Positions 19,440 to 28,634 of a stretch of DNA of 64,000 nucleotides are shown here, piece after piece (the stretch's first letter is position 1; the number at the start of each line of letters is the position of its first letter). The translations under genes and the position numbers were made by a program. Below the pieces are notes generated by a model that was not told the DNA's origin, did not search any database, and saw only the letters and a program-made list of their open reading frames with translations. Source of the stretch: Synergistaceae bacterium (lineage in GTDB: Bacteria > Synergistota > Synergistia > Synergistales > Aminobacteriaceae); assembly GCA_018436725.1 (NCBI GenBank), contig JAHDKT010000026.1:64001-128000 (forward strand). Direction: 5' to 3'.

Positions 19440-20251
19440 GCGCGCTGCTGGAGGTTCGCGATCTGCGCGTCGAAACGGTCGCCGCGCCGGTGAAGGAGCT
19501 TGTGCGCGGCGTGTCGTTCGACGTCCGGGCGGGGGAGACGACGTGCATCGTCGGCGCGAGCGGATCGGGGAAGTCGCTCTCGTGCCTCTCCGTACCCGGC
19601 CTGCTGCCTCAGGGGGTGCGCCGGACGGGAGGAGAGATCTTCTTCCGGGGGGAGCGTCTCGACGACGCCGCTCCCGAGGCGTTGACGCGGCTTCGGGGTT
19701 CGGCCGTCTCGATGGTGATGCAGAGTCCTATGAGCTGCTTCGATCCGATATTCTCGATAGAGAGCCACTTCCGGGAGACGCTCCGAGCGCACGGCGTGCG
19801 CGGTCGTCGCGCCATGGACGAAAGAATAACGGCGGCGCTCGCGGAGGTCGGCTTCGAGGACGATCCGGCGATACGGCACGCCTACCCCTTCCAGCTCAGC
19901 GGCGGCATGCTGCAGCGGACGATGCTCGCCATCGCGCTGATGCTCGACCCCGAGCTGCTGATCGCCGACGAGGCGACGAGCGATCTGGACACGGTCGCCC
20001 AGGCGCGGGTGCTCGACCTGATCGACGCGGCGCGCCGCCGCCGGAAGATGGGCGTGCTGCTGGTGACGCACGACTTCGGCGTGGCGGCCCGCATGGCGCA
20101 CCAACTGATGGTGATGGACGGCGGAACGGTCGTCGAACGGGGACAGGTGGAGGATCTGTTCGCGGCCCCGTCCCACGAATGCACGAAGGCGCTGCTGGCG
20201 GCCCACGGGAAGTTGTGCGCACGGATGAGAGAGGAGGAGCGCGCGGTATGA
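19436..20251 (+). CDS. nikD: Nickel/peptide ABC transporter ATPase, NikD type
   Basis: A 271-aa ATPase. Walker A GASGSGKS (about residues 39-46), Q-loop in MVMQSPMSCFDPI, signature LSGGMLQRTM, Walker B ELLIADEATSDLD and H-loop VTHDF. It couples ATP hydrolysis to import through NikBC together with NikE. The start overlaps the nikC stop and the end overlaps nikE. Confidence 0.9.
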   Translation: MSALLEVRDLRVETVAAPVKELVRGVSFDVRAGETTCIVGASGSGKSLSCLSVPGLLPQGVRRTGGEIFFRGERLDDAAPEALTRLRGSAVSMVMQSPMSCFDPIFSIESHFRETLRAHGVRGRRAMDERITAALAEVGFEDDPAIRHAYPFQLSGGMLQRTMLAIALMLDPELLIADEATSDLDTVAQARVLDLIDAARRRRKMGVLLVTHDFGVAARMAHQLMVMDGGTVVERGQVEDLFAAPSHECTKALLAAHGKLCARMREEERAV

Positions 20252-21120
20252 CGAGTCTGATTTCCGCGAAAGGGGTGCACCGGCTGTACCGTCGGGGCGG
20301 CTTCTTTCGGAAGGCGGAGCCGCTTCACGTGCTCCGGGGCGTGGATCTGGAGATCCGCGAGGGTGAGGCCGTCGGGCTCGTCGGACGGAGCGGCTGCGGC
20401 AAGAGCACGCTCGGCCGCGTCGTACTGGGGCTGGAGCGGCCGGACGAAGGGACCGTCCTCTACGACGGGCGCGACGTCTTCGCCGCCGACGGGGAGCGGT
20501 TCAAGGAGTACCGGCGGAACGTGCAGGTGGTCTTCCAGAACGTGCAGGGGGCCGTGAATCCGCGCATGACCGCCGGCGAGATCGTGGCGGAGCCGCTGCG
20601 CAACTTTCTCGGGCTCTCGAAGAAGGAGGCCGTCGAACGTTCGCGCCCCCTCCTCGAACAGGTGGGGCTGAAAAGTTCCGACGCCGACAAGTTCCCGGCG
20701 CACTTCAGCGGCGGCGAACTCCAGAGGGTGTGCATCGCCCGCGCGCTCGCGCCGGAGCCGAAGGCCGTCGTCTTCGACGAGGCGGTCAGCAGCCTCGACA
20801 TGCTGGTGCAGGCCCGCGTGCTCGACCTGATACGGAAGATCCGCGACGAACGGGGGCTCGCCTGCCTCTTCATCTCGCACGACCTCCGGGTGGTCGCGGG
20901 GCTGTGCGACGAGGTCGCCCTGATGGCCGACGGCGTGATCGCCGCGCGGGAGCGCAGCGTCGCCGCCCTGGCCGCCTCGGGACACCCCGCCATCAAGCGT
21001 CTGCTGGAGTCGGTTCCGCCGTCCCGCCCGCTGCACTGCCGCGAGCGCGCGGCGACGGACGGGGAACCGGAGGCCCTTCCGGTGCATGTCGCCGCGGGGG
21101 TATCGCAGGCCGCGATGTAG
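20248..21120 (+). CDS. nikE: Nickel/peptide ABC transporter ATPase, NikE type
   Basis: A 290-aa ATPase. Walker A GRSGCGKST, Q-loop VVFQNVQGAVNPRM, signature FSGGELQRVCIARAL, Walker B AVVFDEAVSSLD and H-loop ISHDL. Residues after about 260 form a Pro/Ala-rich tail typical of dipeptide/nickel ATPases. Last gene of the nik operon; a strong hairpin begins 20 bases after its stop. Confidence 0.9.
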   Translation: MTSLISAKGVHRLYRRGGFFRKAEPLHVLRGVDLEIREGEAVGLVGRSGCGKSTLGRVVLGLERPDEGTVLYDGRDVFAADGERFKEYRRNVQVVFQNVQGAVNPRMTAGEIVAEPLRNFLGLSKKEAVERSRPLLEQVGLKSSDADKFPAHFSGGELQRVCIARALAPEPKAVVFDEAVSSLDMLVQARVLDLIRKIRDERGLACLFISHDLRVVAGLCDEVALMADGVIAARERSVAALAASGHPAIKRLLESVPPSRPLHCRERAATDGEPEALPVHVAAGVSQAAM

Positions 21121-21139
21121 GAAGGAGATATTCGTTCTC

Positions 21140-21185
21140 CACATAGATAACGGGAGAGTAGCTCTGCTCTCCCGTTATCTATGTG
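21140..21185. terminator. Shared 19-bp hairpin between nikE and the AraC gene
   Basis: 21140-21158 and 21167-21185 are perfect 19-base complements around an 8-base loop. It lies between convergent genes. The araC-type stop codon (21179-21181) is inside the right arm, so the last codons of that gene form part of the hairpin. The following T-richness is modest. Confidence 0.8.
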
Positions 21186-22072
21186 CTCTTTCCGATCGCT
21201 TTTCTGTATTGTGTAGGAGAGACCCCCATAATTCTCGTAAAATTTCTATAGAACGTCGAAATGTCGTCATATCCAACAAGCGTCGCAATTTCGTGAAGGG
21301 GGAGCGACTCGACCAACAAGAGGGACACCGCCTGCTCTATACGTTTTTTGTTGATATACCGCTTTAAAGGAACACCGGCGATTTGCGGAAATAGAAAGCA
21401 GAAGGTGGAGCGAGAGAGCATGAATTTTCTAGCAAGATCAATCAACGTCAATGGCTTCATATAGTTCATATCAATATGTTTTATACAGGCTCGTATTGAA
21501 TCGTGATACTCGTTGATTCCTCTGAGTTGTTTTTCTCCGTCGGGTTCCGCGAAGTAGTTTCTCGACAACAGCACCAGGATGGATGCGATAAGATGGCTTG
21601 CCATTGTGGCATCTCTTGCCGGATCCAAAGTACATTCACGCAATAAACAGTCCAGCAAAGACTCCAGAAGGACTTCTTCCGCACCATTCAAACGAATCTT
21701 CAATCGAATATCCAGCTTCTTACCCAAGAATGAATTAATCTGAAGCGCCATTAAAAATTTATAGGCGTCCGAGGAAAAAAACCCCGGATAAAAAACCTGT
21801 TCCTGAAAAGAAAGAGAAAAGAACTCCGTTCTTTCATTTCTGGAGACGATGCTATGAGTAAATACAGGAGGGATAATGAAGGCGTCGCCTTTTACCAGAG
21901 TAACCTCTTTTTCTCCCTGTTGATGCACTATATCGCCGCACGTTACGAAACAAATTTGGAAATAATCATGATGATGCGGAGATTCCGCAACGATGCTGCT
22001 GTTTAATTTGTAAATATGATAAAAGCGCGAAGAACTCTTAAAATAGTCAAGTGTAATTTCTCGCCCTTCCAT
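21179..22072 (-). CDS. AraC-family transcriptional regulator
   Basis: A 297-aa protein. N-terminal cupin-like sensing domain (HHHDYFQICFVTCGDIVHQQ, then GDAFIIPPVFTHSI) and C-terminal double helix-turn-helix (PLTLIDLARKFMLSRSTFCF, then LPLHEIATLVGYDDISTFYR and FTRIMGVSPTQYRK). The start at 22072 is chosen because AGGTGAGG lies just before it; a slightly longer frame exists. It lies downstream of, and on the same strand as, a seven-gene catabolic cluster, so it is the likely regulator, though a terminator-like hairpin separates them and it may have its own promoter. Confidence 0.85.
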   Translation of the reverse strand: MEGREITLDYFKSSSRFYHIYKLNSSIVAESPHHHDYFQICFVTCGDIVHQQGEKEVTLVKGDAFIIPPVFTHSIVSRNERTEFFSLSFQEQVFYPGFFSSDAYKFLMALQINSFLGKKLDIRLKIRLNGAEEVLLESLLDCLLRECTLDPARDATMASHLIASILVLLSRNYFAEPDGEKQLRGINEYHDSIRACIKHIDMNYMKPLTLIDLARKFMLSRSTFCFLFPQIAGVPLKRYINKKRIEQAVSLLLVESLPLHEIATLVGYDDISTFYRNFTRIMGVSPTQYRKAIGKST

Positions 22073-22434
22073 CGACCTCACCTCGACATCATACTTGTTC
22101 CGCTTCGATCCGGCGAAGTACGGCAATCAGAGATCGAAGCCGATTCCATACTAAAGCTACCCGCCCCTCGAAGTCAAGGTTCTTCATCGTCTCACTCGGT
22201 AGCCTGTAGAGCGCCGTCACGAACTCTACAAGCGAGAGAAATGCTGAAAAGAATTTGCAAACAAAGATAAATATTTTTACCCAGTTTCCTAATATCAAAA
22301 AAACGGCTCATTAACCAAGGAAGGAGCGCTCAAAAAACCGCTCCTTCCTTTTATCTTTCTTTACCATAGACTGCGCACATTCCCTAAGTACTCATGCAGT
22401 CTCACTATTACAATTTCGCAATTCTATTCTTCTT
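22073..22434. other. Region between fumarase beta and the AraC gene
   Basis: AT-rich, no gene. It contains the terminator-like hairpin at 22317-22350 and, to its left, space for a separate promoter of the AraC gene. Confidence 0.5.
22317..22350 (-). terminator. Terminator at the end of the catabolic cluster
   Basis: AAGGAAGGAGCG (22317-22328) pairs perfectly with 22339-22350. On the minus strand the hairpin loop is T-rich and a T-run follows about 13 bases later (near 22300); the plus side is also T-rich (TTATCTTTCTTT), so it could work in both directions. Confidence 0.65.
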
Positions 22435-23061
22435 CTAGTATAATTTTGTGTAACCAAAACAACTCGATATTCCTAACTCAGCAAGCGCCTTTTTTCTATT
22501 TTCGTCCACCGAACGATTGATTCCATCGAATAAATTGCGCCCATGGCAGTCGATATCGACGACAAACGGCCCCAACCTGTCGAGCCGTAAGTGCCATGCC
22601 GCCTCGATGCTTCCCAACTCATCGAAAAGATGAACTCCCTCGATACGAATCGCATCGACCCATAGATTCGGACTTACCGAGCGGGGAGAAACATGAACGC
22701 AACGTTTTTGTTTCATCATCTCGATCGTGCGGCTTCCCATAGTCGTTTTCCCGCATATCAATTTGAGCCCCCATTCCTCCACGGAACGCGCTCCCCATTT
22801 TTCAAAACGGATGCTCGACGTAGGCATAAAGGAGACCAACTTCCACTGACCGTCCTTAAGGATCACGATCGGGCCGGTATGAATCAGCATATTTCTGACG
22901 TTCGTCGAAAAAGGGAGTTCATGATCTTCGTCGAAGACATATCTATGAAGCCGGGAGCGACAGGTGAACGCGGCGCCGCTAAGGTAGACGCTGTCCCCGA
23001 TTTCAAGCTGTTCCACATCTTCGTCGCGAAGAGGCGCGCTCAATGTGTATTCCGCCACCAC
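22435..23061 (-). CDS. Class I fumarase/tartrate-dehydratase-type beta subunit
   Basis: A 208-aa protein matching the beta (C-terminal) domain of iron-sulfur hydro-lyases: LEIGDSVYLSGAAFTCRSRLH, LIHTGPI, GKTTMG and an aromatic segment around AAWHLRLDRLGPFVVDIDCHG. With the alpha subunit it adds or removes water on a C4 (or methyl-C4) dicarboxylate; fumarate, mesaconate or tartrate are all possible. It starts with GTG at 23061 (a second GTG follows), with GGGGAGGTAGGG overlapping the alpha-subunit stop. Last gene of the cluster. Confidence 0.85.
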   Translation of the reverse strand: MVAEYTLSAPLRDEDVEQLEIGDSVYLSGAAFTCRSRLHRYVFDEDHELPFSTNVRNMLIHTGPIVILKDGQWKLVSFMPTSSIRFEKWGARSVEEWGLKLICGKTTMGSRTIEMMKQKRCVHVSPRSVSPNLWVDAIRIEGVHLFDELGSIEAAWHLRLDRLGPFVVDIDCHGRNLFDGINRSVDENRKKALAELGISSCFGYTKLY

Positions 23062-23064
23062 GCC

Positions 23065-23982
23065 CTACCTCCCCTCGAACCAATCAGGCTGTTGCATCGG
23101 CTGGACCGAGGAATCTCCCAGTATGCGGCTGCTCGCACGACGTGCAATCATACAATTGCTGCTTGTCGCGACGACGACGCCGGCGATGTGAGTGTAAGCA
23201 TATTCGATGTTGACCGCGAAAACCGAAGTGCTCCCGCCCGCCCCCATGATTCCTACCCCGAGACTATTGAGGGCGACATACAAATCTTGTTCAATTTTCG
23301 CAATCATAGGCTCCGGATGCCGAGAACCTATCGTTCGCAGACATGCGGCTTCTTTTGCGAGATTCGCCGCGATATTCGCGGTTCCTCCGATACCGATACC
23401 CAGAATCGACGGCGGACATATGGCTCCGGCACGGGTCGAGTCGACGAAGCTGTCGATCACGAACTTTTCTATTCCGGAGATACCATCCGCAAACGCCACG
23501 ACACGATGCCTTGTGCCGCCGAAACACTCCGACCCCCCACCTTTTGCGACATAAGTAATTTCCAAATTCTCCCCGGGTACAAAACGATACGTGAAATCCG
23601 GGATGTTCATTCCCACGTTGTCGCCGGGATCGGCTCCGGTAAGAGGATGCTTCATCGTAGAGCGAAGGTACCCCTTGCGCGTCGCGTTGCGCACTGCGCT
23701 TCGCGCGGCATCCTCAAGACCCGTGAAACCTCCTTCGAACGCACACTCGTCTCCCACTTTGAAATAAAAGATGGGCCACCCCGTATCCGGACAGGCGGGA
23801 GTCGAGTTGATCGCCGAAAGTCGTATACTTTCGAGGGTTTTCTCCAGTCCCGTTTTCGCGACCGGAAAGACCTCTCGATCGATCGCCGCGGCGAACGCTT
23901 CGCAGACATCCTCCGATAACACTGTGGAGCCCCGGCAAATAGTTTCGAACAGAACCCTTTCATAGAGCGATCTCTTAATCAC
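23065..23982 (-). CDS. Class I fumarase/tartrate-dehydratase-type alpha subunit
   Basis: A 305-aa protein with three cysteines placed for a [4Fe-4S] cluster: PACPDTG, GGGSECFGG and AICPP. Other family blocks are DPGDNVGMNIPDF and GIGIGGTANIAANLAKEA. The cluster activates the substrate for hydration or dehydration and is oxygen-sensitive, which fits an anaerobe. Its stop is three bases before the beta subunit. Its position after a carrier and two amidohydrolases suggests it finishes a dicarboxylate-forming pathway rather than serving a general TCA role. Confidence 0.87.
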   Translation of the reverse strand: MIKRSLYERVLFETICRGSTVLSEDVCEAFAAAIDREVFPVAKTGLEKTLESIRLSAINSTPACPDTGWPIFYFKVGDECAFEGGFTGLEDAARSAVRNATRKGYLRSTMKHPLTGADPGDNVGMNIPDFTYRFVPGENLEITYVAKGGGSECFGGTRHRVVAFADGISGIEKFVIDSFVDSTRAGAICPPSILGIGIGGTANIAANLAKEAACLRTIGSRHPEPMIAKIEQDLYVALNSLGVGIMGAGGSTSVFAVNIEYAYTHIAGVVVATSSNCMIARRASSRILGDSSVQPMQQPDWFEGR

Positions 23983-24026
23983 GCCAACTCCCTCTTTCTA
24001 TTCCATCGCACGCCGCGACGCCGTTT

Positions 24027-25421
24027 TTAAAACGGGCCGATATTCATCACCGTTGCGATTGCAAGGAAAACGGCGCCGATGACTAGATTCAGAAGCAGCC
24101 ATTTCCAAATATACTGCAACCACTTACCGAAGGGAATGCCGCCAAAGGCCAGCCCCGCCATCAGAACGGAGGACATGGGAAGAATCTGATTCGTGAAACC
24201 GTCTCCGAACTGAAATGCCAGAACCACCGTCTGTTGCGTGAGTCCAAGCACATCGCCCACGGGCGAGAGGATCGGGATGACGGTAGCGGCCTGTCCGGAT
24301 CCCGAGGTAATGAAAGTATTGATAATGATATTGACAACATACATAACCTGGGCGGCCACGACTTTCGGCAAACCTGTCATTAAGCCGGCGAGACCATGAA
24401 CTATGGTATCTATGATGTTTCCGTTTGCCAGCACAACGCCGATTCCTGCGGAAATGCCCACGATAAGAGCGCCGAAGGTGATTTTCTCACACCCTTTGAC
24501 GAAAATTTTCGCGATTTCGCTCGGGCTAAAACCGTAGATAAAACCGCACGCCAAACCGGTAGCAAGGAAAACCGCCGGAATAGCATCGTTTGCGCTCCAA
24601 GACTCCACGGCGCCGTAGACAACGAACCCGAACCCGATAAGAAAAGCCAGCAGAACCATCCGCCTACGGGAAGTGAGTTCGAAGATCCGCACGTCTCCCG
24701 CTTGCGTGACGACTCCTTCGACGCCGTACACAACGCTTGCGGTCGGATCTCGCTGAAGGCGTTTCACATAGAGAGTGAGAAAGATGGAACCCGCCGCCCA
24801 AAGCACCGCGGTCACGATCAAACGAAATTCCCAGCCGGAAAACATGGGCAATCCTATGATCGCCTGTGCTATACCCGTAGTAGGAGCGACGAACGCGCCG
24901 CCGGTAAACCCCAGGTTCATTCCCATACCGACAAGAGAGACACCGACGAGAGCATCGGCGCCCAAGTTAAACGCAATCAATAATCCCAACGGGATAAAAG
25001 CCACGATGGCATTGCTGACATTGAGGGCTCCCAGTATTACGAAACAGAGCAACAGCAGCGGAATAACGATGAACGGTCGATTCCGGAAGGCATGAGCTAA
25101 ACGGCCGATGGAGGCTTCAAGCGCTCCCGTCTTATTGATGATCTCCACAGAGCCGGCGATGACAACGATCATAAAAATAATACCGGCTTGTTTAATGAGC
25201 CCCTGAGGGATAGCGAGCAGCATATTCCACAGATTAACGGGCGTATTCGGAACAGTATGAAACGAGTTCGGATCCACCACTTTCCTGCCGTCAACGACTA
25301 CCTTTTCATACATTCCGGCTGGGAGAATGTAACTCAATATACCGGCAATCAAAATCAGACACACAATAAGAACATAGGCATGGGGCATTTTAAAACCAAA
25401 CGTTTTCTTCTCGGTTTCCAT
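24027..25421 (-). CDS. YfcC-type (DcuC superfamily) membrane carrier
   Basis: A 464-aa integral membrane protein with about 12 helices; first helix AYVLIVCLILIAGILSYILP. Blocks such as SNAIVAFIPLGLLIAF, NLGFTGGAFVAPTTGIAQAI and TFITSGSGQAATVIPILSPV are typical of the YfcC/C4-dicarboxylate or basic-amino-acid carrier group. The substrate cannot be read from sequence; the neighbours suggest an N-acylated amino acid or dicarboxylate, in uptake or exchange. GAGGAGG stands before the ATG, and the gene starts three bases after the deacylase stop. Confidence 0.82.
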   Translation of the reverse strand: METEKKTFGFKMPHAYVLIVCLILIAGILSYILPAGMYEKVVVDGRKVVDPNSFHTVPNTPVNLWNMLLAIPQGLIKQAGIIFMIVVIAGSVEIINKTGALEASIGRLAHAFRNRPFIVIPLLLLCFVILGALNVSNAIVAFIPLGLLIAFNLGADALVGVSLVGMGMNLGFTGGAFVAPTTGIAQAIIGLPMFSGWEFRLIVTAVLWAAGSIFLTLYVKRLQRDPTASVVYGVEGVVTQAGDVRIFELTSRRRMVLLAFLIGFGFVVYGAVESWSANDAIPAVFLATGLACGFIYGFSPSEIAKIFVKGCEKITFGALIVGISAGIGVVLANGNIIDTIVHGLAGLMTGLPKVVAAQVMYVVNIIINTFITSGSGQAATVIPILSPVGDVLGLTQQTVVLAFQFGDGFTNQILPMSSVLMAGLAFGGIPFGKWLQYIWKWLLLNLVIGAVFLAIATVMNIGPF

Positions 25422-25424
25422 TTA

Positions 25425-27092
25425 TTACACCTCCTCATTTTTGTGTTTCGTTTTTTTCTCAACATCCCGATTCCCCACATCTCCCCGACGTATCACCCGC
25501 CCTCCGGCGACGCCGGTCACGCGACCATGCTCCACTGCGATTTTTCCATTGACAAGTACATACTCCATACCTTGAGGGGATAGCAAAGGTTCCAGATAAG
25601 TGGCCTTATCGCAAAAAAACCCCTCGTCATAGATTGCGATATCTGCCTTGAATCCTTTTTTTAAAAAACCTCTATCGTAAAAAGCGAAACGAGTGGCGGG
25701 AAAACCCGTCATTTTTTGGATAGCGGCCTCCAGAGTGAGCACGCCTCTATCCCGCACATATTCCCTGATAATACGAGGGAAAGTACCGCTGTTGCGCGGA
25801 TGAGCGCTCCAACCGAGTTTGACGGGTACCGAATCGGAACCGATCATGACCAAAGGCCATTGCACAAGAGTTTCCATATCCTCTTCCGACATCGCAAAAT
25901 CAACGGCCATGGCGGTAATATCGGAATCGATCATGAGCTTTATTCCCGCGTCAAGAGGAGATATATTCAGTTCTCTGCCGATTTCCAACAATGTCTTGCC
26001 CACATGCTGTTCGTTGTTTTTCGCGATGACAAGCATCGCTTTTCCACACCCCTCGTACATCGCCTCTTCCGTCGAGTAATTCCTATGCGCATAGATACCC
26101 TCGGTTATTTTTTCGTGAAGAGAAGCGTTTCGCAGACGTTCGATCATAGCGCGTTCATCGCCCTCGCGAACCCATGCAGGCAACAGAAGAGCCTCCAATC
26201 CCATGCAGCAGGCATTGTAGGGATAAAAATCGCACGTGATATCGACGCCTCTCCCACGAGCCTGCTCTACAAGCGCGATAAAATCGCTTATCAAGTTCTT
26301 TGAATTTTTCTGATGCATCACTTTGACATGATGAATTTGGCCTGGAATGCGATTTTTTTCCGCGACTTCGATGACGTCCCGAACAGCGTCGAGCCACCCG
26401 GAGGTCTCATTCCGCAGATGACAGGCGAAGGGGGCGTTGAATTCCGCCAATACCGAAGCCAACTCCACAATTTCATCGTTGTTCGAGAAAATGGCCGGCG
26501 CATAGATCAAACCAGCGCTCAGTCCTACGGCCCCTTCTTCCAACGCTTGGCGCAACATCTCCTTCATCGACGCCATGTCGTCTTCGGTCGGTTGCGCATC
26601 CGAGAGACCAAGAGCGTTGAAGCGAAGCGTCGTGTGCCCCACATAGGAGGCGAAGTTCGTGCCGAGCGGACATTTTTCCAATTCGGACAAATACTCGCCG
26701 AAGCTGTTCCAGTGCGCGTCTTCATGACGTTCTATGTTGCGCGAGGTCCTTCGTTTCAACCAGGCGGCTTTGTTCGCTTCGGCAATGGGGGCCATGGAGT
26801 TGCCGCAGCACCCGGTAATGACGGTCGTCACTCCCTGCAACAGCTTGTCTTCTACTAGGCGATTGACAAAACCTGCAAATTCAAAGGGGACAAGATCGTA
26901 ATGGGTATGCGTATCGATGAAACCGGGGCAAACAACTTTCCCCGCCGCGTCGATTTCGATATCGGCTCGGCACCCCTTAAACTTGCCGATCTCGGCGATG
27001 CTATCGCCGGTAATCGCAACATCCGCCATATACCAAGGCGTCCCTGAACCATCCACTACCCTGCCGTTTCTGATGATCGTGCCGAAATGCAT
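25425..27092 (-). CDS. N-acyl-D-amino-acid deacylase family amidohydrolase
   Basis: A 555-aa amidohydrolase. DTHTHYD (about residues 60-66) provides the HxH metal ligands, followed by GVTTVITGCCGNSMAP, CHLRNE, QIHHVKVMH and MIGSDSVPV with the conserved Asp. This is the D-aminoacylase arrangement; the enzyme removes acyl groups from D-amino acids or related N-acyl compounds. The ATG at 27092 has GAGG upstream and leaves a 10-base gap to the preceding gene. The protein is longer than typical D-aminoacylases (about 480-530 aa). The true substrate is unknown. Confidence 0.82.
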   Translation of the reverse strand: MHFGTIIRNGRVVDGSGTPWYMADVAITGDSIAEIGKFKGCRADIEIDAAGKVVCPGFIDTHTHYDLVPFEFAGFVNRLVEDKLLQGVTTVITGCCGNSMAPIAEANKAAWLKRRTSRNIERHEDAHWNSFGEYLSELEKCPLGTNFASYVGHTTLRFNALGLSDAQPTEDDMASMKEMLRQALEEGAVGLSAGLIYAPAIFSNNDEIVELASVLAEFNAPFACHLRNETSGWLDAVRDVIEVAEKNRIPGQIHHVKVMHQKNSKNLISDFIALVEQARGRGVDITCDFYPYNACCMGLEALLLPAWVREGDERAMIERLRNASLHEKITEGIYAHRNYSTEEAMYEGCGKAMLVIAKNNEQHVGKTLLEIGRELNISPLDAGIKLMIDSDITAMAVDFAMSEEDMETLVQWPLVMIGSDSVPVKLGWSAHPRNSGTFPRIIREYVRDRGVLTLEAAIQKMTGFPATRFAFYDRGFLKKGFKADIAIYDEGFFCDKATYLEPLLSPQGMEYVLVNGKIAVEHGRVTGVAGGRVIRRGDVGNRDVEKKTKHKNEEV

Positions 27093-27102
27093 CGTCGTTT
27101 CC

Positions 27103-28284
27103 TCACAACCCATTCATACTGTCCGCGACAAACTGAACAAAAACCCGAACGGCTATCGACAACGCGTCTTCGTCAATGTCCCAGTCGTTCCGGTGCGGCA
27201 TGCTCACAATTCCCTTCGCTTCGTTTCGACTGCCTATCCGGAAAAAAACCCCCGGTTTTCGAGTCTGATAGAAGGCAAAGTCCTCCGAACTCATCTTGGG
27301 CTTCTCCATGACGACGACGTTCTCTTTGCCTACCGTTTTTTCTGCGGACGCCATCAATCTCGATGTAATAAACGGATCGTTCACCACCGCCGGCAGGTAT
27401 TTTTCAACGGTAAGACACCCTTCCCCGCCCATCTCCCGAGATATCGAATGAACGATCTCATCCGCCCTCCGCATGATGAATTTCGCCACTTCCTCCGAAT
27501 GCGTCCTGACGGTTCCCTCCATCCCGCAGTGATCGGCAACCACATTTTTCGCGGTCCCCGCATGAAACGAGCCTATATTCATCACTCTGAGAGCGAAGGG
27601 ATCGATTTCACGATTCATCATGAGTTCCAACGCCGTATAAATACGCATTCCCATCGTGATCGCGTCGACTGCCGTATGCGGAAAAACCGCATGTCCGCTT
27701 TTTCCGCGCAATTCGATGCGGAAGTCGTGACAGGACGCCATCGCCGCTCCGGGGAGAAAGCCGACCGTCCCGACATCGTAGGCGTTGTCCATATGGCATC
27801 CGATGATGATGTCGATATCGTCCATCACCCCGTCCTCGACCATCGACTTCGCCCCGCTGGCAATCCCCTCTTCGCTGGGCTGGAAGAGCAACACGACGCG
27901 ACAATTCAGATCTTCCTTTATCCGGTCCAGCAGTTTTGCAACGCCGAGCAAAATGGCGGTATGCGCGTCATGTCCGCAGGCATGCATTTTTCCGTCGTAT
28001 CTGGACTTGTAGTAGGATGTTTCACCGGCTTCTTGTACGGGAAGCGCATCCATATCGGCCCGGATGCCGATAGTAAAACCTCTTTTGTGCCCGTTGATGG
28101 TAGCTACGACGCTGCTTCGACCGTATTTTTCCGTGTAGGGAATCCCCATATCGCGAAGTTGCGAGGTGACCAGCTCGACTGTTCTCGGCAGATCGAATCC
28201 CGTCTCCGGGTACATATGAAGCGTTCGCCGCGTCTTTCGGAGCCACTCTTCGTCTATATTTTCGAACAGCGTTTGAAGATCCAT
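27103..28284 (-). CDS. M20D-family amidohydrolase (hippurate hydrolase-like)
   Basis: A 393-aa zinc-dependent amidohydrolase. MHACGHDAHTAILLG, FQPSEEG, a GCHMDN block and SSEDFAFY are metal-ligand and catalytic blocks of the M20D group (hippuricase, IAA-amino acid hydrolase, N-acetyl-diaminopimelate deacetylase). The dimerisation lid (ELRGKSGHAVFPHTAVDAI) is intact. It hydrolyses an N-acyl amino acid or small dipeptide. A paralogous chemistry is encoded by the next gene, so two amide bonds, or both stereoisomers, may be handled. Confidence 0.85.
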   Translation of the reverse strand: MDLQTLFENIDEEWLRKTRRTLHMYPETGFDLPRTVELVTSQLRDMGIPYTEKYGRSSVVATINGHKRGFTIGIRADMDALPVQEAGETSYYKSRYDGKMHACGHDAHTAILLGVAKLLDRIKEDLNCRVVLLFQPSEEGIASGAKSMVEDGVMDDIDIIIGCHMDNAYDVGTVGFLPGAAMASCHDFRIELRGKSGHAVFPHTAVDAITMGMRIYTALELMMNREIDPFALRVMNIGSFHAGTAKNVVADHCGMEGTVRTHSEEVAKFIMRRADEIVHSISREMGGEGCLTVEKYLPAVVNDPFITSRLMASAEKTVGKENVVVMEKPKMSSEDFAFYQTRKPGVFFRIGSRNEAKGIVSMPHRNDWDIDEDALSIAVRVFVQFVADSMNGL

Positions 28285-28313
28285 TTTTCTTCCTCCTGTC
28301 GATCATTCTTTCG

Positions 28314-28634
28314 TTAGAGCAAATCCACTTCCAGATCCATCAGAGGAGCATGTTGTTGCGCCCCGTAGACATCTCTGTCTTCGAAGTTCCCGGAACAAAC
28401 GGGCCTCTTTATGGTAGCTTTGATAGCATGCGCGGGCGCATAGCTCACAACGCAGAGCACATTCTCCGGTTGAATGCAATAGAGCCTCGCAATCAGCTCC
28501 GCATCGATACGGCCGGACGCGACGATCCGTTCAAACATCTCTCGCTCTTTGAATATGATATCCAGCGTCAGTTCATAGGGGCCCGCGTTTTTGGACCGAA
28601 TCACTTCGGCCACATCAAGCAACCGTACCTTCAT
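28314..28634 (-). CDS. DUF4387 protein, partner of the AtuA-like protein
   Basis: A 106-aa protein with the DUF4387 signature: LLDVAEVIRSKNAGPYELTLDIIF, ARLYCI and PVCSGNFEDRDVYGAQQHAPL. DUF4387 proteins are nearly always encoded next to AtuA-like (DUF1446) proteins and probably form a complex with them. The start overlaps the AtuA-like stop by four bases. Biochemical role unknown. Confidence 0.85.
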   Translation of the reverse strand: MKVRLLDVAEVIRSKNAGPYELTLDIIFKEREMFERIVASGRIDAELIARLYCIQPENVLCVVSYAPAHAIKATIKRPVCSGNFEDRDVYGAQQHAPLMDLEVDLL

